From NCBI GenBank assembly GCA_938023035.1, contig CALIDI010000011.1, forward strand, positions 1 through 64,000: a DNA stretch of 64,000 bases. The letters are read 5' to 3'. Position 1 is the first letter of the stretch, and the number at the start of each line of letters is the position of its first letter. The notes below the pieces were generated by a model. That model worked only from the letters and a program-made list of their open reading frames with translations. It had not been told where the DNA came from and ran no database searches. This DNA is from an uncultured Leptolyngbyaceae cyanobacterium. Its GTDB lineage: Bacteria > Cyanobacteriota > Cyanobacteriia > Leptolyngbyales > Leptolyngbyaceae. A program made the translations under genes and the position numbers. Positions 46,550-55,148 of this stretch are shown in pieces.

Positions 46550-48055
46550 ATGATTGTCGATGCTGACCTACTTTTAAATTACCAACGCTGCAATCGGCGG
46601 GCATTTTTGGATACCTATGGAGACCCGCTGCAGCGAGATCCGACCAATGATTATCTGGTCAAGATCATTCAAGATAGCCAACTCCATCATCAGGCTGTGA
46701 TGGCAAATCTGCCCTACAGCCAACCGACCTACCCCCGGGGAGACTGGCCGGCGGGTGCAACGGCAACCTTAGCTATGATGCAGCAAGGGGTTGATCGTAT
46801 CTATCAAGGGGTGTTGCTGGCAGAGTCAGAGGGCGTTACTCTCCTCAGCATCCCCGATTTGCTGGTAAAGCAACCGGGACAGTCCATCTTCGGTGACTGG
46901 CTCTATATGCCGATGGATATCAAGCTGGGTAAACGCCCAAAACTGGAGTATCAGGTGATTGCGGCGTTTCATTCTTATGTTTTGGCGCAGGTGCAGTCTG
47001 CTTGGGCGGAGCAATCCTGGCTGATCCTCCGCGAACGGGGAGAGTACCCGGTGGATTTATGGGAGGTGTTGCCCCGCTTTCAGGAAATACTCGCGGGTTG
47101 TATCCAAACTTTACGCGATCGCCAGGAGCCAGAGGTCTTCATCGCCCGCAACCGTTGCAGCCTCTGTCACTGGTTTAGCCACTGCTATGCGATTGCCAAG
47201 GCGACCCATCATCTCTCCCTCTTGCCGGGTGTTACCCCTGTGCGCTACGCCCAATTACAAGAGTTGCAGCTCACGACAGTACGCGCCCTGGCAGAAACCA
47301 GCCCTGCCCAGTTAGAACCCCTCTCTGGGTTTGGCCGTGACAATGCCTTTAAACTGGTACGACAAGCCCGGTCAACCTTGCAAAACCAGGCTATGCTGAT
47401 CGAAGAGACGAGTGACAGTTTCAGCAATTCTGCGATCGCACATCGAGGAGGGCTGCCAAATCGGCAGCTTTCTTTGTTTTTACCGACCGCCCCCATTGAG
47501 CTTTATTTCGATATCGAAGCCGAGCCAGCCCTCAATTTAGTCTATTTACACGGGGTGCTTGTCGTCGATCGACAAAACCAGAACCAGCTTTTTCACGCCT
47601 TTTTAGCAGAAAGCCCTGATGACGAAGCCTTGATCTGGCACCAGTTTCTAGATTTAGTCTGGCAGTACCCTACAGCTCCCATTTTTCATTTCTGCCCCTT
47701 TGAAGTACAAACCGTCGAACGTTTGGCTAAGCTTTACAGCAGTCCACCTGAAAAAATTCGCCCCCTGCTACCCCGGTTTATTGATCTGCACGATTGGGTT
47801 ACTCGCCTGGTAACCCTCCCGGTTGAAAGTTATGCCTTGAAATCGATTGCTCGCTGGGTAGGGTTTGAGTGGCGAGATCCGGCGGCCAGTGGTGCCCAAG
47901 CCGTGTATTGGTATTCCCAGTGGTTAGAAACGGGCGATCGCTCCTTTCTCGAAGCAATCTTGATCTACAACGAAGACGACTGCCACGCCACCTACCGAGT
48001 CAAAGATTGGCTTGTCCACTTTTTAACAACAGTTTATCAAGCAGAGCTTGCTTGA
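46550..48055 (+). CDS. TM0106-family RecB-like nuclease
   Basis: 501 residues. The N-terminal RecB-like nuclease domain contains LLLNYQRCNRRAFLDTYGD (about 6-24) and MPMDIKLGKRPKLEYQVIAA with an Asp-Lys active-site pair (about 122-126). A cysteine set, CSLCHWFSHC (about 203-212), completes an iron-sulfur-type ligand group. A helix-hairpin-helix-like stretch (LEPLSGFGRDNAFKLVRQAR) follows. The C-terminal half is an RNase H-like exonuclease domain with LYFDIEAEP (about 317) and NEDDCHATYRVKDWL. The family has no settled role. DNA repair or processing is inferred. Stops seven bases before a family 2 MITE. Confidence 0.88.
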   Translation: MIVDADLLLNYQRCNRRAFLDTYGDPLQRDPTNDYLVKIIQDSQLHHQAVMANLPYSQPTYPRGDWPAGATATLAMMQQGVDRIYQGVLLAESEGVTLLSIPDLLVKQPGQSIFGDWLYMPMDIKLGKRPKLEYQVIAAFHSYVLAQVQSAWAEQSWLILRERGEYPVDLWEVLPRFQEILAGCIQTLRDRQEPEVFIARNRCSLCHWFSHCYAIAKATHHLSLLPGVTPVRYAQLQELQLTTVRALAETSPAQLEPLSGFGRDNAFKLVRQARSTLQNQAMLIEETSDSFSNSAIAHRGGLPNRQLSLFLPTAPIELYFDIEAEPALNLVYLHGVLVVDRQNQNQLFHAFLAESPDDEALIWHQFLDLVWQYPTAPIFHFCPFEVQTVERLAKLYSSPPEKIRPLLPRFIDLHDWVTRLVTLPVESYALKSIARWVGFEWRDPAASGAQAVYWYSQWLETGDRSFLEAILIYNEDDCHATYRVKDWLVHFLTTVYQAELA

Positions 48056-48539
48056 AACCACCTAGTACAGCAAGGCAGAAATTTCTGGACTAGCCTCAGC
48101 CAGCCTCATTCTCCTTTCTTGAATGCCCACTAAAGCTATGCCCCTTCTCTCACTTCTCTCATCAAGATACAAGGAAGCAATCAAAGCTCCTCTCTCGCCC
48201 TGGGAGATGGGTTGGGGTGAAGGCAGCCAAACTTACGCCTTCGTCTACTAGAGCAGAACCCCTGGAACTTTGCCAAAGAAAAAGGCAGGGCTTCCCCTAC
48301 CTTTTGAGCATGATGTAATCTGAACCAGAGGTTTTCAATTTCCATGAATAACGCCACCAATGCGCCCTTCGGCGCGATACGGGCCAGATGACTAAGGTTG
48401 CCGCCATCCAGCAGTAGCCATCACTCAACGGAGTCGTATCACTGATGCACCGAATATCAGCCAGAGCCAGACCTCAAAAGAAGCACTTCATCTAGGAAAC
48501 AACCTACTCCAGACCTGGCCCTGACTTGGTTTCCGTCAA
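48056..48539. other. Gap with a family 2 MITE
   Basis: The repeat occupies 48062-48251. The rest has no recognisable content. Confidence 0.55.
48062..48251 (+). repeat. MITE-like repeat (family 2)
   Basis: Begins CTAGTACAGCAAGGCAGAAA then TTTCTGGACTAGCCTCAGCC, and ends ACGCCTTCGTCTACTAG. Its terminal inverted repeats are CTAGTACAGCAAGGC and, inverted, CTAGTAGACGAAGGC. It is reversed relative to 54434-54614. Confidence 0.75.
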
Positions 48540-49088
48540 TTAACCTTCATACACTTGCAGCAGAACCTTAGAAATGTAGCCATAACCCAACACCTTTTGG
48601 CTGCACTTGTGAGAAGAAGGCCCAACGATCGCGGTGGCACTGATCATGTACAAACCAGGAGCCAAACCAACCTTATTAGGCAGAGCCTTGAGGTTGATCG
48701 CGTAGTCAAACACATCTTTCTCAGTTTCGATGGTTTCTGACAGGTCAATCTCGGTTGCAACACCACCCTGACCTTCAAAATGGAAATTAATCGTCACTTT
48801 GGTGCCCAGACACATTAACAAAGCAGCCAGAGGAGTGCTATTAAAGCTAACTTTGACGCTCGCAATAAAGGCTTCATCCGAAGCAATAATGTAGGGAGAT
48901 TGACCAGGTGCTACATACTCAGGAGGCAAAGGATCACCTGCGGTACCGGCAACAGCTAAATTAGATAGGGTGAAAAATACCGGCCCTAGAATATTTTTTG
49001 AGTAGGTTTCAGTCGTCCCCCATTGCTTATCTGGTTGAGGCCCTGAAACTGCGGCTGCCAAACGCTTTTCTTCACGAATCATGTTCAT
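48540..49088 (-). CDS. Protein of unknown function
   Basis: 182 residues from the ATG at 49088, chosen because AAGGA sits eight bases before it. A GTG 21 bases upstream is the other choice. No signal peptide. Text is beta-rich: FFTLSNLAVAGTAGDPLP, KVSFNSTPLAALLMCLGTKV, INFHFEGQGGVATEIDLSE, LAPGLYMISATAIVGPSS. It could be a small beta-sandwich protein. No family is recognised. Isolated, flanked by two long gaps. Confidence 0.7.
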   Translation of the reverse strand: MNMIREEKRLAAAVSGPQPDKQWGTTETYSKNILGPVFFTLSNLAVAGTAGDPLPPEYVAPGQSPYIIASDEAFIASVKVSFNSTPLAALLMCLGTKVTINFHFEGQGGVATEIDLSETIETEKDVFDYAINLKALPNKVGLAPGLYMISATAIVGPSSHKCSQKVLGYGYISKVLLQVYEG

Positions 49089-49712
49089 TGAATTGTTCCT
49101 TGTGTTCACTTCATTTCAGTTCATTAGATGACATCTTTTGCGGTGTTTAACAAACTATCAAGGTTTGATTGATTCGCTTTCAGGTGTCATCTGAATTCAT
49201 CATCTCCTGTGAACAAGGCTTTGCCATTACCCTCCCTGGGTACTCTTCTTTTGTTAATAACTAAATTGCCTACCCTTGTTTTCAGAAGCACCTACAAAAT
49301 AGAAAACAAAGAATTTTCTGAGTTTTCTTTAACAAATTCCTTTAATCAGACCTCACTTAAATAGGTGAGCTTTGAGAAGCGCGAGTGTACATTTTTTTAG
49401 TTTTTTAGTTGCTAAAAATCTCAGAACTCAAACTATCCGAGGAGTGGATTCCAGTTTTGCAAATTTGCCCTTATCCTCTTACTCCTTCTCTCAAAATTTA
49501 ATCGGCGGAGGCGAACTGAGATCGCCTAAGCATAACTTTAGTGCCCACTTAAAGAAGCGCTTATCAGAGGTTGGAGTCGTTTTGCCAGCGCATCAGTCTG
49601 TTATGTTATGGCGATCGCCACAGTTCCCATGGTGACGGCGAGGCAAAAAGCCTACCCACCCTTGGCAGTTAAGCACCTGGTTTTGTCCTAAGCTTTCTGA
49701 CTAACGCAATAC
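49089..49712. other. Gap of about 620 bases
   Basis: No gene is supported. A/T-rich leader (49110-49350) of the preceding gene. The open frame at 49372-49635 lacks recognisable content. Confidence 0.4.
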
Positions 49713-50519
49713 CTATCGACGGCTAGGCTGATGTCTGGGTAGGGGGAGTTGTTGCCAGAACTGATTAAAGCTAATTGGGTTGACCACACGCCAAACAGCT
49801 ATTCCCAGAGTAATCACTATTCCCAGGGTAATCAGTTGAGAGAGCAAGCCCATGGGGTTAAATAAGCGGCGGCGTGAGCGCTGGCTGACCGGGGAGCGCC
49901 GGGTTGGTTTGAGCGTAGTTGGCGTGACGGTAGCGTGAGTGCCCGCGACAGCCGTTGCAGCAGGCGAGCGATACCGATGGCCTGCCCCCACCATCGTAAA
50001 CTCACCAACGCCCAAACGCATTGTTTGCAGTTGGTGGTTGACGGCTTGAGGCCGACGCTGGGTGCGGAGCCACTGCATCAGGGCAGACAGGGGAATACCA
50101 CATAGATTTGACAACTCTAGCGATCGCACCTTTTGGGTTAACCCTTGATCATTCGCCACCAACACCACCAGACTATCTGGGTGGTTGCGAGCCAGCCCAT
50201 AGGCCGTCTGGGCGACCGCCAAAGCAACCCGGGCACGGTTGCTGAGAGCATGCCCCTCCGCCGGGCGCAATTTAGGGTGGGAAGCAATGGAAGACGTCTG
50301 TCGCCAACCACTAGTGGGATAAAACCGTTCAAACTCGCGAGCAGCACTTTCCGTGTCGGTTTCAGAGGCGCGATCGCGGAGAAAACTAATTTCCTGCGAG
50401 ACTACCCGTGGGAGATAACAGTCACCAATCCGCGAAAATAGCTGCCAATCTCGTGTTCTACAGGCTAAAAGCGCACTGGTGTCAAATAACAGCAAAATGG
50501 AAGGGAGCACAGCACTCAT
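49713..50519 (-). CDS. PIN-domain protein with C-terminal membrane anchor
   Basis: 268 residues. The PIN-like nuclease domain (about 5-155) shows LLLFDTSALLACRTRDWQLF with the first acidic residue, PRVVSQEISFLRDR with the Glu, and SLVVLVANDQGLTQKVRSL with the later Asp. A basic linker (VTPTTLKPTRRSPVSQRSRR) and a single hydrophobic helix (LLSQLITLGIVITLGIAVWR, about 225-245) end the protein. PIN domains cleave RNA, often as toxins, but no antitoxin gene is adjacent. The membrane anchor is unusual. Confidence 0.8.
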   Translation of the reverse strand: MSAVLPSILLLFDTSALLACRTRDWQLFSRIGDCYLPRVVSQEISFLRDRASETDTESAAREFERFYPTSGWRQTSSIASHPKLRPAEGHALSNRARVALAVAQTAYGLARNHPDSLVVLVANDQGLTQKVRSLELSNLCGIPLSALMQWLRTQRRPQAVNHQLQTMRLGVGEFTMVGAGHRYRSPAATAVAGTHATVTPTTLKPTRRSPVSQRSRRRLFNPMGLLSQLITLGIVITLGIAVWRVVNPISFNQFWQQLPLPRHQPSRR

Positions 50520-51015
50520 CGCTCCAATCTCCTAGATTTTCAGGATTTTTATTATTTGAATTCAATCGCAACAGAGAACACAAGCAATTCACGCCGAGGC
50601 GCAATTGAGCTGACTGTAAATGAGTTGTCTAGGAAAAACAACCCGGCTTGAAACTAGACTGAGAACCAAAGATTAACGCTTCTTAAGACTGATCAATATC
50701 ATTCTCTGGCAGCCTCTCCCAGGTTTAGGCAATCAGCGGCTTACTCTAGCAGACTCTTGGGAGTGTCGCAAAAAAGACGAGGGATTCAATTCCATAATCC
50801 TTAGTGCAGCCTTAAACTCTAAGACGTTGTAGCGACAAAATTTTTTAACCACTGTTATGTAAATCTTAACCTTTTTCCCAACATCCTGACGCACCCATCA
50901 TGAAGCAACGTAACAAAGATTTCAAAAAGCTTTAGAAAACCTCTACCAGGTTCTAAAAGCTTTACCTTATAGAGTTACAACAAGCTTTTAGCAGATTTCT
51001 CTCTGAGGGAAGCCC
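50520..51015. other. Gap of about 500 bases with a long hairpin
   Basis: A/T-rich. A hairpin lies at 50924-50964, about 50 bases before the next gene. No gene is seen. Confidence 0.45.
50924..50964 (+). promoter_or_regulatory. Inverted repeat in the leader of the 51016 gene
   Basis: AAAAGCTTTAGAAAACC is followed after eight bases by GGTTCTAAAAGCTTTA, an imperfect inverted repeat of about 14 pairs. It could be a 5'-UTR stem, an operator or a terminator of an unseen upstream transcript. Confidence 0.35.
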
Positions 51016-51327
51016 ATGAGCAATATTTCTCGATATCGCGTAGTTTGCACTCTTTCGTTCGGTGATATTTATGGTCAAATTATCGTTTGGTTAATCGTCA
51101 TCTTTATTAGCCTGGCAGGTGCTATGGCCATGATGGGGGCAAGTAAGCCCTACTATGCCCTGGCAACCGTTGGTATTATTTTGGTGCTTTCCTTACCCTT
51201 TCTGCTATTTGCCTTTGTTACCACCTTGCTCAACCACATTGAGCTTAGGGCAACGGATGCCGTCACTAACTCAACGGTCACTACCAGTCCAGTTTCAGGG
51301 CAACGCCCAGCCCAGGCTGCAAGTTAG
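51016..51327 (+). CDS. Small two-helix membrane protein
   Basis: 103 residues with two hydrophobic helices (about 18-38, IIVWLIVIFISLAGAMAMMG, and 48-72, YALATVGIILVLSLPFLLFA) and a polar Thr/Ser-rich end. GAGGGA lies upstream of the ATG. Function unknown. Confidence 0.65.
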   Translation: MSNISRYRVVCTLSFGDIYGQIIVWLIVIFISLAGAMAMMGASKPYYALATVGIILVLSLPFLLFAFVTTLLNHIELRATDAVTNSTVTTSPVSGQRPAQAAS

Positions 51328-52148
51328 TGTAACAGTACAGCCTAAGGTCAAGACAGGGTATAAGAGTAGCACTCTTTAGGTAGATGGCTTCCCGGAGCGC
51401 CAAGGCCGTGCACGATGGAGCCAGTAAACGCGATCTGGAAATACTGGCTTTCGTCTCGGCAGCACGAGTAGACAGTAGAGAATTGCCCTGTTCGGATCCG
51501 GCGGCAGAAACAACTACCTGGGATTGGTTTGGTGCCTTCCTATCGGACGTAAGTGATTATTTGGTGGACACTGAACAGCCTGGGAAAAACTTCAGAGGCG
51601 GCTATGGCAGATTTGCAGCAATCGCTCGAATCTTAGCAGGAGCAGCCTAGCTACTTGCCCCATCCACGAATTGCACAAGGTCACTCACTCAACTCATCAT
51701 CAGCTCATCGGTGACTGAGCCGACGTTACTGAGTATGAATATGAATCACTCGATTCGCGTGCTCCCTAGCCCTCTCTCAAAGGAAAAGGGCTGTATTGTC
51801 ACTGAGCTTGGCGACAAAACAGACCCACCCAATTACTTACCGAGGTCGTCCATCTCTAAGATTCTAGAGGCTTGCGCAAAAATCGCGATCCATCGGAGCC
51901 GCTTGATAACCCAACAAAGTGGCGGTCTTCACGGTTTTAAGGCGCGGTGATATAACAAGAAGAATGGCGATGGAGCTCGCCAAAACTGCCCTGCGTTGTT
52001 CCAGTCTTTCAGCATTCCAGCTTTAACCTCGCAAAGGCTAATGGCTCCTACTGTTCCGACTGGTAGCGGAAGAGTAGGAGAGGATTTGCCCCCAGATGCT
52101 TTCGTTACAGGTCGCGTAAGTCAACCCACTTAATCGCAACAGGGCGTG
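51328..52148. other. Gap holding the fluoride riboswitch; otherwise no supported gene
   Basis: An open frame at 51384-51650 reads partly like protein (TWDWFGAFLSDVSDYLVDTE) but matches nothing known and is not called. A repeat relic may lie at 51765-51800. The riboswitch is at 51966-52053. Confidence 0.5.
51966..52053 (+). ncRNA. Fluoride riboswitch (crcB motif)
   Basis: The aptamer fits the crcB consensus. P1 is GGCGA (51966-51970) with TCGCC (51977-51981). Its loop TGGAGC supplies GGAGC (51972-51976) for a pseudoknot with GCTCC (52044-52048). The AAAACTGCC segment follows P1. The second helix pairs GCC (51988-51990) with GGC (52036-52038) and GCG (51993-51995) with CGC (52030-52032). The 3' end reads GCTAATGGCTCCTACTG, the most conserved part of the motif. 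It lies about 95 bases before the antiporter start and should turn on the operon when fluoride rises. No clear U-tract terminator follows, so control may be translational or factor-dependent. Confidence 0.9.
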
Positions 52149-53789
52149 ATGTTAGAAAGCATAATTTGGATTTTGCTGATGGGGTTCTTTGTGGGGCAAA
52201 TAGCCCGACGACTTAAGGCCCCGGCATTGGTAGGGATGGTGCTAGTCGGCATTCTGTTAGGACCTCAGGTCGGCAACGTAATTGAGCCAGAGGTTTTGGG
52301 GGCAGCCAGCGCGCTGCGCACGATCGCGGTCATGGTGATTTTGATGAAAGCGGGGTTAGGGCTTGATCGGGAAAAGCTCGCCCAGCAGGGTTCGGTCGCT
52401 TTGCGGTTGGGCTTTTTGCCAGCAACCTGTGAAGCGATCGCCGTTGCTGTAGCGGCGATGGCGCTGTTCCAATTTGACTTTGCCACCGGCCTATTGTTAG
52501 GCTGCATCGTCGGAGCTGAGTCTCCAGCCGTGATTGTGCCAGCCATGTTGCGGCTAAAGAGCCTGGGCTGGGGCGTAAAAAAAGGAATTCCCGATGCTAT
52601 TTTGACCGGCAGCGCCCTCTCTGATGTGCTGTTGCTGTTGGTATTTAGTCTATTGCTGGCCTTTCTTTCCCAAGGAGCGACGACGGGCGTAACGTTACCC
52701 GGCGGGTGGACACTGAGTCCCCTACAGCTATTGCCACTACAAGTGATTATTCAAATCGTTTTTGGAGTGGTGTTGGGCTGGCTAACGGCCCAAATGCTGG
52801 TGTCGTTGCTCGCCCAGCAAAACTGGACTCAAAGTGCCGTTCAAGACGGGTTAGTTGCCGCAGGCTTTGCCCTTTTGCTGGTGGTTTTGGCGGAAAGGGT
52901 GCCGATTTTCTCTGGCTACTTGGCCGTGATGTCAACAGGGTTTTTCCTAATTGAGCTAGATGCCCCTCTGGCACGACGGCTACGGGGTGGGTTTGATAGT
53001 TTGTGGGTGATTGCTGAAACGATTTTGTTTGTACTGTTAGGGGCCAGTATTCAGCTCAGTGTCTTAGGAGATACGTTGCTGGTGGGGTTATTAGTACTGG
53101 CCATTGGCACGCTGGTAGGGCGATCGCTGGGCTGGTATCTCTCGACCCTAGGAAGTAACTGGAGTTGGAAAGAGCGTCTGTTTCTGCTGCCAGGGAACTC
53201 AGCAAAGGCCACGGTACAGGCAGCGATTGGGGCAATTCCTCTCGCTCAAGGAATTGCGGGAGGAGAAACCATTTTGGCGATCGCAGCTCTATCGATCTTA
53301 GTCACAGCCCCCCTAGGAGCCTGGGCGATTCCCACCTTTGCCCCCCAACTGCTAGAGCGCGGCGAGGTAGACCCGACAAAAGTGACGATTTCGCAGCGGA
53401 TTGTCTTGCTGGCCGCTGTTGACACCTCACCTCTGGGCACCCAGGTCTTAACGAAAGCTGCCGAAATGGCCCGTCGCAGTAACGGGGAGGTCGTCGTTCT
53501 ACACGTCATTCGGGTCAATAATTCCCAAGGAGTGGCACAACTACAGGAACATTCTCGCCAGATCCTGGCAGACATTCGCCATCAGTTTGTGACAGTAGTT
53601 GGCTCTGTGCCCGAAGAAATTGTTCGCACCGCACAGGAGTATGGGGTGACAGAGATCATCATGGGTAAGCGAGGGCATCGCCCCTTTGAAGATGTATTGG
53701 TGGGTTCGGTTTCACAGGCGGTATTAGAAACAAGCCCTTTACCTGTGGTAGTCGTGGAAGATGACCAAGTGGCTATGGTGAGCCGTTGA
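52149..53789 (+). CDS. Cation/proton antiporter (CPA-type) fused to a universal stress protein domain
   Basis: 546 residues from the ATG at 52149. A GTG one codon upstream is the alternative. Residues 1-~390 form about 12 membrane helices with typical antiporter text (PALVGMVLVGILLGPQVGNV, MKAGLGLDREKL, GAESPAVIVPAML, LTGSALSDVLLLLV). The last ~140 residues are a UspA domain (QRIVLLAAVDTSPLGTQVLT, VVVLHVIRVN, IIMGKRGHRPFEDVLVGSVS with the nucleotide-binding G-x2-G-x9-G[ST]-like stretch). Antiporters and USP genes are known members of fluoride regulons. Fifteen bases separate it from crcB. Confidence 0.92.
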   Translation: MLESIIWILLMGFFVGQIARRLKAPALVGMVLVGILLGPQVGNVIEPEVLGAASALRTIAVMVILMKAGLGLDREKLAQQGSVALRLGFLPATCEAIAVAVAAMALFQFDFATGLLLGCIVGAESPAVIVPAMLRLKSLGWGVKKGIPDAILTGSALSDVLLLLVFSLLLAFLSQGATTGVTLPGGWTLSPLQLLPLQVIIQIVFGVVLGWLTAQMLVSLLAQQNWTQSAVQDGLVAAGFALLLVVLAERVPIFSGYLAVMSTGFFLIELDAPLARRLRGGFDSLWVIAETILFVLLGASIQLSVLGDTLLVGLLVLAIGTLVGRSLGWYLSTLGSNWSWKERLFLLPGNSAKATVQAAIGAIPLAQGIAGGETILAIAALSILVTAPLGAWAIPTFAPQLLERGEVDPTKVTISQRIVLLAAVDTSPLGTQVLTKAAEMARRSNGEVVVLHVIRVNNSQGVAQLQEHSRQILADIRHQFVTVVGSVPEEIVRTAQEYGVTEIIMGKRGHRPFEDVLVGSVSQAVLETSPLPVVVVEDDQVAMVSR

Positions 53790-53804
53790 TTCACATGAGG
53801 CTGG

Positions 53805-54233
53805 ATGATGCTGAAAAAACCAATCATACGAACGGTCGGGGCGATTGCGCTGGGGGCGATCGGGGGAGCTTTGAGTCGCTACTATCTAGGGCAAAGCATC
53901 AGCCACATTGTAGGCTCTGATCTACCCTATAGCACCTTAATCGTTAATGTGAGCGGTTGTCTTCTCATGGGGTTTCTCACCACTCTGTTCTTAGGGCAAA
54001 TCATCCGCATCCATCCAGATATCCAATTGCTGGCGCTGACGGGGTTCTTGGGGTCCTACACCACCTTTTCCAGCTATGAGTTAGATAGCGCCCTTTTACT
54101 CCAGCATCATCGTTTACGGGCAGAGGTATTTTACTGGGGAGGGAGTACCCTTCTAGGATTGCTCAGCCTAGAACTAGGTATTCTTTCAGCAGAATGGGTG
54201 CTCCGAACGTGGAATCACCAGCATTTTCGCTAA
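53805..54233 (+). CDS. crcB: Fluoride channel CrcB/Fluc, copy 1
   Basis: 142 residues, four membrane helices. Conserved Fluc signatures: AIGGALSRYYLG near the start, LPYSTLIVNVSGCLLMGFLT, and GFLGSYTTFSSYELDSALLL. Fluc proteins export fluoride as antiparallel dimers. It follows the antiporter by 15 bases, so it is co-transcribed and controlled by the fluoride riboswitch at 51966. Two adjacent ATG codons (53805 and 53808) are possible starts. Confidence 0.95.
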   Translation: MMLKKPIIRTVGAIALGAIGGALSRYYLGQSISHIVGSDLPYSTLIVNVSGCLLMGFLTTLFLGQIIRIHPDIQLLALTGFLGSYTTFSSYELDSALLLQHHRLRAEVFYWGGSTLLGLLSLELGILSAEWVLRTWNHQHFR

Positions 54234-54734
54234 ACAATCCCTCAGACAGTTTTTGTGAAAATGCTGAAAATCCTTGTTACGCCGTCCACTTTGGCACTCA
54301 CCCAACATTAGCAGAGAGAATACAGGATAGAAACTTGCTATGCCTTCAGCTCTAGCCCTCACCCGAAATCCCGCTCCCAAGGAGGAAGAGGAACTTTGAA
54401 TCTGGCTCCCCTGCTCCCAAACTTGGGAGTAGTCTAGTAGACTAAGGCATCCGTCTGTCTGCCCTCACCTCCACCCCTCTTTCAGCCCCCTGGCCCCCAT
54501 TCATGGGGGGTTGAGGAGAGCGGCTTCGATTTTCCCTGCTCCCTCGATCGGAGCAGCAGCTAGGGAATGAGGGTGGCTGAGATGAGTCCAGAAATTTCGG
54601 CCTTACTGTACTAGAGGGCATGTGCAGCCAAGGCATTGCCCTGATGGGCATTCAAGCAAGGGGGGGGTGAGGAAGGTTCGGCGTGAAAGTGTCCGGACTA
54701 TTACGCTAAAGAACAGAAATAAAAGTGGGTGATT
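54234..54734. other. Gap between crcB genes, with a MITE
   Basis: The family 2 repeat occupies 54434-54614. No gene, and no second fluoride aptamer is seen before the second crcB. Confidence 0.55.
54434..54614 (-). repeat. MITE-like repeat (family 2), best-preserved copy
   Basis: Begins CTAGTAGACTAAGGC and ends GCCTTACTGTACTAG. The two ends are inverted repeats that differ only in the GACT/CAGT positions. It contains a CCCCATTCATGGGG palindrome. 181 bases. Confidence 0.8.
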
Positions 54735-55118
54735 ATGGCTTCTTCCCCTTTGATGGCGCTCAGCATTGCCTCTGGTGCTATTCCCGGAGCACTCTGCCGC
54801 TACTACCTCACTCTGATCTTTACGCAGAAGTTGGGCAGGCATTTTCCCTATGCAACGTTGGTGATTAATCTATCAGGAGCCTTGCTTATGGGATTTTGTA
54901 CGACGCTCTTTCAATTCATGGAGATGTCACCTTATTTCAGTGCTCTTGTTAATGTTGGTTTTTTAGGTTCTTACACAACTTTTTCAACCTATCAGTTAGA
55001 TAGCTCCAATCTGATCAGGCGCGGCAATTACAAAAGAGCGCTGCTTTACTGGGCGGGAAGCCCTATACTAGGCTTCCTGTGTGTAGAAGCTGGTCTGATC
55101 TTTGCCCGCCAGTTTTAG
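54735..55118 (+). CDS. crcB: Fluoride channel CrcB/Fluc, copy 2
   Basis: 127 residues from the ATG at 54735. A GTG two codons upstream is possible. Four helices, with AIPGALCRYYLTLI, FPYATLVINLSGALLMGFCT and GFLGSYTTFSTYQLDSSNLI. It is similar to, but clearly divergent from, the copy at 53805, as expected for the paired Fluc subunits found in many genomes, which may assemble as heterodimers. It is separated from copy 1 by about 500 bases containing a MITE, so its link to the riboswitch operon may have been weakened. Confidence 0.93.
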   Translation: MASSPLMALSIASGAIPGALCRYYLTLIFTQKLGRHFPYATLVINLSGALLMGFCTTLFQFMEMSPYFSALVNVGFLGSYTTFSTYQLDSSNLIRRGNYKRALLYWAGSPILGFLCVEAGLIFARQF

Positions 55119-55148
55119 TGTTTTGATGGCAATTTTGTGGTTATAGCA

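Noticed and set aside
51384-51650. Open frame of 88 codons before the riboswitch
   Set aside because: Some protein-like stretches but no recognisable family, no good start signal, and no continuation on either side.
54603-54842. Minus-strand frame over the second crcB start
   Set aside because: Shadow of the repeat end and crcB.
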